Position numbers and translations under genes: made by a program. A DNA stretch of 64,000 nt from Neocallimastix lanati (nom. inval.) (Eukaryota > Neocallimastigomycota > Neocallimastigomycetes > Neocallimastigales > Neocallimastigaceae), in the NCBI GenBank assembly GCA_016946835.1, contig JACVTC010000043.1:517501-581500 (forward strand), in the 5' to 3' direction. Positions 53,501 through 54,802 of this stretch are shown piece by piece (position 1 is the stretch's first letter; each line of letters opens with the position of its first letter). The notes under the pieces are model-generated. The model saw only the letters and a program-made list of their open reading frames with translations. It was not told the origin of the DNA and ran no database searches.

Positions 53501-54354
53501 CGGTAATTGACGATATTTCTGAATCAAAAGAAGAAGTTATTGAGAGTGGCAATAATAATGGAAAGTTAGGAATATTTAGAATAATTACTAATAAGATAAA
53601 AGAAATGATTTCTCCTTCTAAAAATAAAGAAGAAAAGGAAGAATTAGTAAGTGATGTGGAAACAAGAGAAGTTAAATTTGAGGATTTAGAAAGTAATACT
53701 GAAAATGGTGTAAGTGAAAATGATGATTCTGAAAGATATATGCGTTATAGAGTATTTAGTAAAACAGCAAATAGTCATAGAAAGAATAAAAATAAAAGCA
53801 AGAAAAGTTTAATTGAAAACGAAAATTCAGATATAAATAAAGCGAAATTAGAAAGAACATTAATTGATGAAGATGAGAGTGTAACATTGGTGAATAAGAA
53901 GAATGAAGGTTCGACTAATAGTAAAAAACGAGCTAATGTAATTGAAGAATCATCAGCTGATCATTTACTTACAGAAACATTTGTAGATGATGATTCTATT
54001 AATGAAGAAAATTTAGAGAATAAAAAGGAATTTATTGAAAAGAATGATGAATATATTGTATTATCTGATTCCTCAAATAATAGAAAGAAGAAAGGAAAGG
54101 AAGTTGAAAGTGTAGAAGCTAGAGAAGTTGAAGTTAATAAAGTAAATAAAAGAAAGGCTGGTCATAAAGGTATTACTGGATATATTTTAGGTTACATAAT
54201 GAGTATTATGTTATATGTATTTAGAATACTTAAACTCACTGGTAAAGGAAATATTAAATTTATAAGAGATGGAACTAATAAAAGAAATATTAAACTTATA
54301 AAAAATGAGAAAGGCAAACAAGAAGGTGAAGAACAAGAAATTAGACGTAATTAA
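23584..54354 (+). CDS. Giant single-exon Glu/Val/Pro/Gln-rich repeat protein, 10,256 residues, hydrophobic C-terminal segment
   Basis: One uninterrupted ORF from ATG (TCT at +4) to TAA. No family is recognised. Residues 1-400 are non-repetitive, acidic and Ser/Thr/Asn-rich with no signal peptide. Next come modules of a basic segment, an NPxTG turn and an acidic tail. Generation A (about 400-1120) uses KIIKKIKRYITRINPETG, alternating with STIVKTITKSYITRINPETG. Generation B (about 1120-8560) uses GRKRFIKRIIKYITRKNP or GKNRFIRRIIKYITRKNP, spaced by variable EEQPVEQPVEE, EEVVETVVEEQP and SSEPKEE strings. Generation C (8676-9949) is 19 units of 67 residues with GKKRYVKRIIRYITKKNP. The last 300 residues are mixed-charge, with GITGYILGYIMSIMLYVFRI at about 10196-10215 and a basic tail. 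I saw no Trp and only four Cys, all isolated substitutions inside repeats. Codons are strongly biased (GAA, GTT, CCA, CAA), as in a highly expressed gene. A structural or tethering role is inference only. Average residue mass would put it above 1 MDa. Confidence 0.9.
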   Translation: MSTKNNSSFVQNEQEVKSNIPVVEIPVNESLLAKTLNSSDKKIKSIVKKLDAAENDIMNENDSEISYDEDEEFSNEEFELYLNRLKAENPAEYEIIMSNINEDDLTSPDHETVITYQIESPVYKNVTENEEFKRTGMMSPVENNEITLSEQLGMQNNPMIKKRFRISKAKKEVDKKDQEKLYEMSTPNKESSNLLSPPSSPSHKNQDNQPTTSQEFIIDTTGDNDIQLDSNEIDEELLKQIQTSLKNGNSSFVATTTTTTTSDEPETEGDNEVVVKKRIPIITKDGKRAYVEVVEKTLVTTVTSEVESDGEPVEEIIEEVIEEEEEGEETKNSNGSKKVIKKVVSGAQSEHSREVVTEEVQSSEVDSLEPKVEVFEEIVEIPNDDPNKEPLIKKITRTVTTTYNPETGSEEITEEVVEEIEESYEESDNESNDPENVEVREEVVEVPSEDPNKSKIVKTVTKSYITRINPVTGEEEIVESSEIPEDDDDVEIVEEEVIEEVVEDEPQAVQHKKIIKKIKRYITRINPETGKEEIVEEVVDVPVDEVSGEAREVEIPENAEVKEEVVEVPSENSNQSTIVKTITKSYITRINPETGEEEVIEGDEIPEEDDDVEVIEEVIEEVVEDEPQAVKHKKIIKKIKRYITRINPETGKEEVVEEVVDVPVDEVSGEAREVEIPENAEVKEEVVEVPSENSNQSTIVKTITKSYITRINPETGEEEVIEGDEIPEEDDDVEVIEEVIEEVVEDEPQAVQHKKIIKKIKRYITRINPETGKEEVVEEVVDVPVDEVSGEAREVEIPENAEVKEEVVEVPSENSNQSTIVKTITKSYITRINPETGEEEVIEGDEIPEEDDDVEVIEEVIEEVVEDEPQAVQHKKIIKKIKRYITRINPETGKEEVVEEVVDVPVDEVSGEARDAEVPEHDEEVIEEVVEEEEEEPSVISKRRVIRKIKRFVTRINPETGKEEVVEEVVEEPTEEVTDEAREIEVPEGTEVKEEIVEIPGDNSDQSTIVKTVTKSYITRINPETGEEEVIEDDEIPENDEDVEVIEEVIEEVVEDEPQAVKHNKIIKKIKRYITRINPETGKEEVVEEVVDVPVDEVSGEAKDVEVPEHEEEVIEEVVEEQSKEEIKEEIVEVPLEEEPGRKRFIKRIIKYITRKNPVTGEEVVEEVVEEQPVEEQPIEQPVVEEVVETVVEEQPKEEVKEEIVEVPTEEPGRKRLIKRIIKYITRKNPVTGEEEVVEEVVEEQPTEQPVEEVSSEPKEEIVEEQPVEQPVVEEVVETVVEEQPTEQPVEEISSEPKEEVIEEQPVVEEVVETVVEEQPKEEVKEEIIEVPSEEPGRKRFIKRIIKYITRKNPVTGEEEVVEEVVEEQPTEQPVEEVSSEPKEEIVETVVEEQPAEQPVVEEVVEKVVEEQPTEQPVEEISSEPKEEVIEEQPAEQPVVEEVVEEQPTEQPVEEVSSEPKEEIVETVVEEQPTEQPVVEEVVETVVEEQPTEQPVVEEVVETVVEEQPTEQPVEEISSEPKEEVIEEQPVEQPVVEEVVETVVEEQPKEEVKEEIIEVPSEEPGRKRFIKRIIKYITRKNPVTCEEEVVEEVVEEQPTEQPVEEISSKPKEEVKEEIIEVPSEEPGRKRFIKRIIKYITRKNPVTGEEEVVEEVVEEQPTEQPVEEISSEPKEEVIEEEPVVEEVVETVVEEQPVVEEVVETVVEEQPTEQSVEEVSSEPKEKIVEEQPVVEEVVETVVEEQPKEEVKEEIIEVPTEEPGRKRFIKRIIKYITRKNPVTGEEEVAEEVVEEQVAEEPVEEVSSEPKEENVEEQPVEEQPFVEEVVENVVEEQPTEQPVEEVSSEPKEEIVEEQPVEQPVVEEVVETVVEEQPTEQPVEEISSEPKEEVIEEVVETVVEEQPKEEVKEEIIEVPSEEPGRKRFIKRIIKYITRKNPVTCEEEVVEEVVEEQPTEQPVEEVSSEPKEEIVEEQQTEQPVEEISSEPKEEVKEEIVEIPTEEPGRKRFIKRIIKYITRKNPVTGEEEVVEEVVEEQPTEQPVEEISSEPKEEVIEEQPVEQPVEQPVAEEVVEEVVEEQPTEQPVEEVSSEPKEEVVGTVVEEQPTEQPVEEVYSEPKEEIVEEQPAEQPVVEEVVEEVVEEVVEEQPTEQPVEEVSSEPKEEIVETVVEEQPTEQPVVEEVVETVVEEQPVEQPVVEEVVETVVEEQPTEQPVEEVSSEPKEEIVETVVEEQPVEQPVVEEVKEEIIEVPTEEPGRKRFIKRIIKYITRKNPITGEEEVAEEVVEEQPTEQPVEEISSETKEENVEEQPTEQSVEEVSSEPKEEIVEEQPVEKPVVEEVKEEIVEVPSEEPGRKRFIKRIIKYITRKNPVTGEEEVAEEVVEEQPVEQPVVEEVVETVVEEQPAEQPVEEVSSEPKEEIVEEQPVEQPVVEEVVETVVKEQPKEEVKEEIVEEEVVEEVVEEQPNEQPVEEVSSEPKEEIVEEKPAEAKKNILYRVFGKSNKRKGKKLSNGKVVQDNEEQQEVIETVVEQVAEEPVEEFSSEIKEEIVEEQPVEQPVEEVSSEPKEEIVEEKPAEQPVVEEVVETVVEEQPTEQPVEEVSSEPKEEIVETVVEEQPVEQPVVEEVKEEIVEVPTEEPGRKRFIKRIIKYITRKNPITGEEEVAEEVVEEQPTEQPVEEISSETKEENVEEQPVEQPVVEEVVETVVEEQPVEQPVEEVSSEPKEEIVEEQPVEQPVVEEVVETVVEEQPTEQSVEEVSSEPKEEIIEEQPVEQPTEEIKEEIVEVPSEEPGRKRFIKRIIKYITRKNPVTGEEEVAEEFVEEQPTEQPVEEVSSEPKEEIVETVVEEQPVEQPVVEEVKEEIVEVPTEEPGRKRFIKRIIKYITRKNPVTGEEEVAEEVVEEQPTEQPVEEISSETKEENVEEQPVEQPVEEISSEPKEEVVETVVEEQQTEQPVEEVSSEQKEEFVEEKHASEKKNILYRVFGKSNKRKGKKLSNGKIVPNNEEQYDAVEPIEEVSSETKDEIIEEQPIEQPVEQPIEEVSSEPKEEIIEEQPVEQPVVEEVVETVVEEQPKEEVKEEIIEVPTEEPGRKRFIKRIIKYITRKNPVTGEEEVVEEVVEEKPTEQPVEDISSETKEEFVEEKPADAKKNILYRVFGKSNKRKGKKLSNGKVVPGNEEQEEVVETVVEEQPVEQQPIEEVSSEPKEEIVEEQPTEKQVEEISSEPKEEVIEEQPAEQPVEEVSSETKEEIVEEQQVEEQPIEQPVVEDVVEEQPTEEQQVEEISSEPKEEVIEEQPIEQPIVEEVVETVVKEQPVEEQPVEEVSSEPKEEIVEEKPTDAKKNILYRVFGKSNKRKGKKLSNGKVVPGNEEHEEVVETVVEEQPIEEVSSEPKEELVEEQPIEQPVVEEVVETVVEEQPTEKQQVEKISSEPKVGVIEEQPVVEEVVETVVEEQPTEEKPVEEVSFEPKEEIVEEQPKEEIKEEIVEIPTEEPGRKRFIKRIIKYITRKNPVTGEEEVVEEVASEQPVEEQPIEQAVVEEVVETVVEEQPVEEQPTEQPVEEQPSEQPVEEISSEPKEEIVEEQPVEQPVEEISTEPKEEIVEEQPVVEEVVETVVEDQPVEEQPTEQPVEEISSEPKEEVIEEQPIEQPTEEIKEEIVEVPSEETGKNRFIRRIIKYITRKNPVTGEEEVVEEVTKEQPVEEQPVEQPVEEISSEPKEEVIEEQSIELPVVKEVVETVVEEQPVEQPVEEVSSEPKEEIVEEKPNNAKKNILYRVFGKSNKRKGKKLSNGKVVPGNEEREEVVETVVKEQPVEKPVEEVSSEPKEEIVKEQLVEQPIVEEVVETFVEEQPIEQVEQPTEEIKEEIVEVPSEEAGKNRFIRRIIKYITRKNPVTGEEEVIEEITKEQPVEEQPVEEVSSEPKEEIIEEQIIEQPAVEEVVETVVEEQTVEEQPVEQPVEEQPVEQPVEEQPVEQPVEEISSEPKEEIVEEQPTEEIKEEIVEIPTEEPGRKRFIKRIIKYITRKNPVTGEEEVVEEVASEQPVEEQPIEQPVVEEVIETVVEEQPVEQPVEEVSSEPKEEIVEEKPADAKKNILYRVFGKSNKRKGKKLSNGNVVPGNEEQEEVVETVVEEQPVEQQPIEEVSSEPKGELAEEQPKEEIKEEIVEIPTEEPSRKRFIKRIIKYITRKNPVTGEEEVVEEVASEQPVEEQPIEQPVEDVSSEPKEEIVEEQPVEEQPIEQPVVEEVVETVVEEQPVEEVSSELKEEIVEEQPVEEVSSEPKEEIVEEQPVEQPVVEEVVETVEEQPVEEVSSEPKEEIVEEQPVEQPVVEEVVETVEEQPVEEVSSEPKEEIVEEQPVEEQPIEQPVVEEVVETVVEEQIVEEVSSEPKEEIIEEQPVEQPVVEEVVETVVEEQPTEQPVEEISSEPKEEIVEEQPVEQPTEEIKEEIVEVPSEEAGKNRFIRRIIKYITRKNPVTGEEEVVEEVTKEQPVEEQPVEEVSSEPKEELVEEQPKEEIKEEIVEIPTEEPGRKRFIKRIIKYITRKNPVTGEEEVIEEVTKEQPVEEQPIEQPVEEVSSEPKEEIVEEQPVEEISSEPKEEVIEEQPIEQPTEQQVEQPTEEIKEEIVEVPSEETGKNRFIRRIIKYITRKNPVTGEEEVVEEVTKEQPVEEQPVEQPVEQPVEEQPVEQPVEQPVEEQPIEQAVEEVSSEPTNETVGESPIEQTIVEEDVEEQQTEKPIEENENKEESNVIENLINEAKDIFTNNLNEKLNNLIPSVIDSIINEALDVDGSEGKEENTNGKKLLDLFSSVIGNNEEQPIEEQPIEEQPIEEQPVEEQQVEEISSEPKEEIIEEQPVVEEVVETVVEEKPVEQPNEQTVEEISSKPKEEIVEEKPNEQTAVEEIVEEQPVEAVSAEPKEEIVEEQPNEQPVVEEVVETVVEDQSNEKINEEIENGNKEESNVIENLIDETKELFTNNLNEKLNDLIPSVIDSIINETLKIGENEGKEESTNGKKLLDLFSSVIRNNDEQPVVEAIVEEKASEQPIEEVSSELKEEIVEEQPIEQMVEEVSSEPKEEIVEEQQIEQPVVEASEPKEEVIEEQPIEQSVVEEQPVEQPVEEISSEPKEEIIEEQPVEQPVEEISFEPKEEVIEEQQIEQPVVEEVVETVVEEKPVEEEPVEEISSEPKEEIIEEQPVVEEVVETVVEEQPVEQPTEEIKEEIVEVPSEETGKNKFIRRIIKYITRKNPVTGEEEVVEEVTKEQPVEEQPTEQPVEEISSEPKEEVIEEQPIEQPVVEEVVETVVEEQPVEEQPTEQPVEEISSEPKEEVIEEQPIEEQPVEEQPVEEQPVEQPVEEQPVEQPVEEISSEPKEEVIEEQPIEQPVVEEVVETVVEEQPVEEQPTEQPVEEISSEPKEEIVEEQPVEQPVEQPVEQPVEEISSEPKEEVIEEQPIEQQVVEEVVETVEEQPVEQPVEEISSEPKEEIVEEQPVEPQVVEEVVETVEEQTTEQPVEEVTSEPKKEIVEEQPVVEEVVEEQPVEGQPVEQPTEEIKEEIVEVPSEETGKNRFIRRIIKFITRKNPVTGEEEVVEEVTKEQPIEEQPVEQPVEEISSEPKEEIIEEQPVVEEVVEEVVETVEEQPVEEQPVEQPVEEISSEPKEEVIEEQPIEQQVVEEVVETVEEQPVEEISSEPKEEIVEEQPVEQQPIEQPVVEEVVETVEEQTTEQPVEEVTSEPKKEIVEEQPVVEEVVEEQPVEGQPVEQPTEEIKEEIVEVPSEETGKNRFIRRIIKYITRKNPVTGEEEVVEEVTKEQPIEEQPVEEQPVEQTVEEQPIEEQPVEKPVEEVSSEPKEEVIEEQPIEEQPVEQPVEKISSEPKEEIVEEQPVVEEVVETVEEQTTEQPVEEVTSEPKKEIVEEQPVVEEVVETVVEEQPVEQPVVEEVVETVIEEQPVEQPVEQPTEEIKEEIVEVPSEETGKNRFIRRIIKYITRKNPVTGEEEVVEEVTKEQPIEEQPVEEQPVEQPVEEISSEPKEEIIEEQPVVEEVVETVVEEQPVEQPVVEEVVETVIEEQPVEQPVEQPVEQPTEEIKEEIVEVPSEETGKNRFIRRIIKYITRKNPVTGEEEVVEEVTKEQPVEEQPVEEQPVEEQPVEEQPVEQPVEEQPIEEQPVEKPVEEVSSEPKEEIVEEQPVVEEVVETVAEEQPVEQPVVEEVVETVAEEQPVEQPTEEIKEEIVEVPSEEAGKNRFIRRIIKYITRKNPVTGEEEVVEEVTKEQPVEEQPVEEQPIEEQTVEEEPPVEEPPVEQPVEEISSEPKEEIVEEQPVEQPVEEISSEPKEEIIEEQPVEQPVVEEVVETVVEEQPVEEISSEPKEEVIEEQPIEQPTEEIKEEIVEVPSEETGKNRFIRRIIKYITRKNPVTGEEEVVEEVTKEQPIEEQPVEEQPVEQTVEEISSEPKEEIVEEQPVEQPVEEISSEPKEEIIEEQPVEQPVVEEVVETVVEEQPVEEISSEPKEEVIEEQPIEQPTEEIKEEIVEVPSEETGKNRFIRRIIKYITRKNPVTGEEEVVEEVTKEQPIEEQPVEEQPVEQTVEEISSEPKEEVIEEQPIEEQPVEEQPVEEQPVEQPVEEQPVEQPVEEISSEPKEEIIEEQPVVEEVVETVVEEQPVEQPVVEEVVETVIEEQPIEQPTEEIKEEIVEVPSEETGKNRFIRRIIKYITRKNPVTGEEEVVEEVTKEQPIEEQPVEEQPVEQPVEEISSEPKEEIIEEQPVVEEVVETVVEEQPVEQPVVEEVVETVIEEQPVEQPVEQPVEQPTEEIKEEIVEVPSEETGKNRFIRRIIKYITRKNPVTGEEEVVEEVTKEQPVEEQPVEEQPVEEQPVEEQPVEQPVEEQPIEEQPVEKPVEEVSSEPKEEIVEEQPVVEEVVETVAEEQPVEQPVVEEVVETVAEEQPVEQPTEEIKEEIVEVPSEEAGKNRFIRRIIKYITRKNPVTGEEEVVEEVTKEQPVEEQPVEEQPIEEQTVEEEPPVEEPPVEQPVEEISSEPKEEIVEEQPVEQPVEEISSEPKEEIIEEQPVEQPVVEEVVETVVEEQPVEEISSEPKEEVIEEQPIEQPTEEIKEEIVEVPSEETGKNRFIRRIIKYITRKNPVTGEEEVVEEVTKEQPIEEQPVEEQPVEQTVEEISSEPKEEIVEEQPVEQPVEEISSEPKEEIIEEQPVEQPVVEEVVETVVEEQPVEEISSEPKEEVIEEQPIEQPTEEIKEEIVEVPSEETGKNRFIRRIIKYITRKNPVTGEEEVVEEVTKEQPIEEQPVEEQPVEQTVEEISSEPKEEVIEEQPIEEQPVEEQPVEEQPVEQPVEEQPVEQPVEEISSEPKEEIIEEQPVVEEVVETVVEEQPVEQPVVEEVVETVIEEQPIEQPTEEIKEEIVEVPSEETGKNRFIRRIIKYITRKNPVTGEEEVVEEVTKEQPVEEQPVEQPVEEQPIEEQPVEKPVEEVSSEPKEEIVEEQPVVEEVVETVAEEQPVEQPVVEEVVETVAEEQPVEQPTEEIKEEIVEVPSEEAGKNRFIRRIIKYITRKNPVTGEEEVVEEVTKEQPVEEQPVEQPVEQPVEEVSSEPKEEIVEEQQAEQPVVEEVVEIVEEQPIEEQPTEQPVEEISSEPKEEIVEEQPVEQSVVEEVVETVVEEQPVEQPNEEIKEEIVEVPSEEAGKNRFIRRIIKYITRKNPVTGEEEVVEEVTKEQPVEEQPVEQPVEEISSEPKEEVIEEQQIEQPVVDEVVETVVEEQPVEEQPTEQPVEEISSEPKEEIVEEQPVEQPVVEEVVETVEEQPVEEQPTEQPVEEISSEPKEEIIEEQPVEQPVEEISSEPKEEVIEEKPIEQPTEEIKEEIVEVPSEETGKNRFIRRIIKYITRKNPVTGEEEVVEEVTKEQPVEKPVEEISSEPKEEIVEEQPVEQPVVEEIVETVVEEQSVEEQPTEQPVEEVSSEPKEEIIEEQQAEQPVVEEVVEIVEEQPIEEQPTEQPVEEISSEPKEEIVEEQPVEQSVVEEVVETVVEEQPVEQPDEEIKEEIVEVPSEEAGKNRFIRRIIKYITRKNPVTGEEEVVEEVTKEQPVEEQPVEQPVEEISSEPKEEVIEEQQIEQPVVDEVVETVVEEQPVEEQPTEQPVEEISSEPKEEIVEEQPVEQPVVEEVVETVEEQPVEEQPTEQPVEEISSEPKEEIIEEQPVEQPVEEISSEPKEEVIEEKPIEQPTEEIKEEIVEVPSEETGKNRFIRRIIKYITRKNPVTGEEEVVEEVTKEQPVEKPVEEISSEPKEEIVEEQPVEQPVVEEIVETVVEEQSVEEQPTEQPVEEVSSEPKEEIIEEQQAEQPVVEEVVEIVEEQPIEEQPTEQPVEEISSEPKEEIVEEQPVEQSVVEEVVETVVEEQPVEQPDEEIKEEIVEVPSEEAGKNRFIRRIIKYITRKNPVTGEEEVVEEVTKEQPVEEQPVEQPVEQPVEEISSEPKEEVIEEQQIEQPVVDEVVETVVEEQPVEEQPTEQPVEEISSEPKEEIVKEQPVEQPVIEDAVETVVEEKPTEQSTVPPVEEKPVDIIENLIDEAKNIFTNSINDKLNGLIPSVIDSIINEALDTDENEGKEENSSSKKLLELFNNLIGNSEEQPYEEQPAEEQKVEKQPEEEQSVEQVSFEPKEGNVEEEPVEEVVEEQTEEPVVEEVTSEPREEVVSEEPVTEVKEEIVEVPSDVPGKKRYVKRIIRYITKKNPVTGEEEVVEEQTEEPVVEEVTSEPREEVVSEEPVTEVKEEIVEVPSDVPGKKRYVKRIIRYITKKNPVTGEEEVVEEQTEEPVVEEVTSEPREEVVSEEPVTEVKEEIVEVPSDVPDKKRYVKRIIRYITKKNPVTGEEEVVEEQTEEPVVEEVTSEPREEVVSEEPVTEVKEEIVEVPSDVPGKKRYVKRIIRYITKKNPVTGEEEVVEEQTEEPVVEEVTSEPREEVVSEEPVTEVKEEIVEVPSDVPGKKRYVKRIIRYITKKNPVTGEEEVVEEQTEEPVVEEVTSEPREEVVSEEPVTEVKEEIVEVPSDVPDKKRYVKRIIRYITKKNPVTGEEEVVEEQTEEPVVEEVTSEPREEVVSEEPVTEVKEEIVEVPSDVPGKKRYVKRIIRCITKKNPVTGEEEVVEEQTEEPVVEEITSEPREEVVSEEPVTEVKEEIVEVPSDVLGKKRYVKRIIRYITKKNPVTGEEEVVEEQTEEPVVEEVTSEPREEVVSEEPVTEVKEEIVEVPSDVPGKKRYVKRIIRYITKKNPVTGEEEVVEEQTEEPVVEEVTSEPREEVVSEEPVTEVKEEIVEVPSDVPGKKRYVKRIIRCITKKNPVTGEEEVVEEQTEEPVVEEITSEPREEVVSEEPVTEVKEEIVEVPSDVPGKKRYVKRIIRYITKKNPVTGEEEVVEEQTEEPVVEEVTSEPREEVVSEEPVTEVKEEIVEVPSDVPGKKRYVKRIIRYITKKNPVTGEEEVVEEQTEEPVVEEVTSEPREEVVSEEPVTEVKEEIVEVPSDVPGKKRYVKRIIRYITKKNPVTGEEEVVEEQTEEPVVEEITSEPREEVVSEEPVTEVKEEIVEVPSDVPGKKRYVKRIVRYITKKNPVTGEEEVVEEQTEEPVVEEVTSEPREEVVSEEPVTEVKEEIVEVPSDVPGKKRYVKRIIRYITKKNPVTGEEEVVEEQTEEPVVEEVTSEPREEVVSEEPVTEVKEEIVEVPSDVPGKKRYVKRIIRYITKKNPVTGEEEVVEKQTEEPVVEEITSEPREEVVSEEPVTEVKEEIVEVPSDVPGKKRYVKRIVRYITKKNPVTGEEEVVEEQTEEPVVEEVTSEPREEVVSEEPVTEVKEEIVEVPSDVPGKKRYVKRIIRYITKKNPVTGEEEVVEKQTEEPVVEEITSEPREEVVSEEPVTEVKEEIVEVPSDVPGKKRYVKRIIRYITKKNPVTGEEEIIEEQTEEPITEVKEEIVVEEQTEVPVIDDISESKEEVIESGNNNGKLGIFRIITNKIKEMISPSKNKEEKEELVSDVETREVKFEDLESNTENGVSENDDSERYMRYRVFSKTANSHRKNKNKSKKSLIENENSDINKAKLERTLIDEDESVTLVNKKNEGSTNSKKRANVIEESSADHLLTETFVDDDSINEENLENKKEFIEKNDEYIVLSDSSNNRKKKGKEVESVEAREVEVNKVNKRKAGHKGITGYILGYIMSIMLYVFRILKLTGKGNIKFIRDGTNKRNIKLIKNEKGKQEGEEQEIRRN
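25078..26166 (+). repeat. Generation A array, 363-bp (121-codon) unit x3
   Basis: Near-identical units begin at GAAGAAGTAGTTGAAGATGA at 25078, 25441 and 25804; a fourth starts at 26167 and diverges. Each unit has two modules: one with HKKIIKKIKRYITRINPETG and one with STIVKTITKSYITRINPETG. More diverged single modules lie on both sides (about 24770-25077 and 26167-26940). Confidence 0.9.
31042..35913 (+). repeat. Six copies of a basic insert (LYRVFGKSNKRKGKK motif)
   Basis: A roughly 25-codon insert with LYRVFGKSNKRKGKK followed by LSNGK occurs at about 31045, 32502, 33018, 33595, 34878 and 35838, each preceded by an acidic E(E)KP segment. A degenerate seventh copy, MRYRVFSKTANSHRKNKNK, lies near 53737 outside the array. 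The Lys/Arg cluster resembles a nuclear-localisation or RNA/acid-binding patch, but this is not demonstrated. Confidence 0.85.
37797..38010 (+). repeat. Helical segment, copy 1 of 3
   Basis: About 70 residues of different composition (Leu/Ile/Asn) inside the acidic array, with NVIENLINEAKDIF, LNEKLNNLIPSVIDSIINEA and KKLLDLFSSVIGN. The heptad-like hydrophobic spacing suggests amphipathic helices. Copy 2 is at about 38430-38645 and copy 3 at about 49275-49475. Confidence 0.85.
38430..38645 (+). repeat. Helical segment, copy 2 of 3
   Basis: Carries NVIENLIDETKELF, LNEKLNDLIPSVIDSIINET and KKLLDLFSSVIRN. It lies about 630 bp after copy 1, with an acidic module between them, so the pair probably arose by a tandem duplication of about 630 bp. 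Confidence 0.85.
41470..45825 (+). repeat. Tandem segmental duplication, 2178-bp (726-codon) unit x2
   Basis: Positions x and x+2178 match almost without change from about 41470 to 43647 and from 43648 to 45825; landmarks at 41540, 41915, 42338, 42809 and 43232 recur exactly 2178 bp later. A partial third copy follows from about 45896. Within the unit a 423-bp sub-block is itself duplicated (42596/43019 and 42809/43232). Boundaries are approximate because flanking modules are also similar. Confidence 0.85.
46390..49190 (+). repeat. Tandem segmental duplication, 1104-bp (368-codon) unit, about 2.5 copies
   Basis: Landmarks at 46751, 47012 and 47273 recur at +1104. A third partial copy from about 48850 carries an extra VEQP-coding 12 bp near 48975. 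A single NEEIKEE to DEEIKEE change (near 46603 versus 47707 and 48811) marks copies two and three as the closer pair. Confidence 0.85.
49275..49475 (+). repeat. Helical segment, copy 3 of 3, at the generation B/C boundary
   Basis: Carries DIIENLIDEAKNIF, INDKLNGLIPSVIDSIINEA and KKLLELFNNLIGN. It sits between the end of the variable array and the regular 201-bp array. Confidence 0.85.
49610..53428 (+). repeat. Generation C array, 201-bp (67-codon) unit x19
   Basis: Nineteen units of exactly 201 bp with no length variation start at 49610 and every 201 bp to 53228. Each unit encodes an acidic start (EEQTEEPVVEEVTSEPREE), VPSDVPGKKRYVKRIIRYIT and KKNPVTGEEEVV. Differences are few and shared in patterns (V or I before TSEP, G or D before KKR, Y or C after IIR), so units arose by multi-unit duplication or gene conversion. 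Confidence 0.95.
54165..54245 (+). other. Hydrophobic C-terminal segment of the giant protein
   Basis: Codons for about residues 10196-10219 (GITGYILGYIMSIMLYVFRI, then LKLTG) form the only long hydrophobic stretch in the protein. It is flanked by Lys/Arg on both sides and followed by about 38 mostly charged residues. The pattern suits a tail-anchor-like transmembrane helix. Confidence 0.6.
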
Positions 54355-54404
54355 AGTATATTATAAATTAATATACAAAAATATATTATGAATAATTATA
54401 ATTC

Positions 54405-54410
54405 AATAAA
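54405..54410 (+). promoter_or_regulatory. Possible AATAAA polyadenylation signal
   Basis: AATAAA 51 bases after the stop codon of the giant ORF. In DNA this AT-rich the hexamer is common by chance, so support is weak. Confidence 0.35.
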
Positions 54411-54763
54411 AAAATTCAATTATCAGTGATTTTAATAATATTTTATTTATTTTCAAATACGGACAAAAAAAAACAAAACAATATACAATAAAAATTATAG
54501 AAATAATTAAGCAAAGCGATTAGAATTATCCTTTTGTTTAATTAAAAATGATGTTTTTCATTATTATTGAAAACAAAAAAAAAATAAAAAAATAAATAAA
54601 TCGACAAAAACAATTTTAATAACAGCATATAAAAAATATTTTATGTTCAATTTAGAATATAAAAAATTTTTTATATTATATAACAAAAGATATAAAAAAT
54701 AATATTAAAATCATATATAAACAATATTTTATAACATCAATATAAAAAATTATTTATATATTT

Positions 54764-54802
<39 letters not shown>

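Noticed and set aside
38391-53552. 5,053-codon minus-strand ORF rich in Ser/Thr/Cys/Gly, resembling a mucin-like secreted protein
   Set aside because: It is the exact antisense of the repeat region of the giant ORF. Its openness follows from the sense codon set, and its repeats mirror the sense modules. The sense frame has sensible unique ends, ATG context and stop.
23584-54354. NPxTG as a sortase-type cell-wall sorting signal
   Set aside because: The motif recurs many times internally, there is no signal peptide, and sortase anchoring is a bacterial C-terminal system. It fits a turn better.
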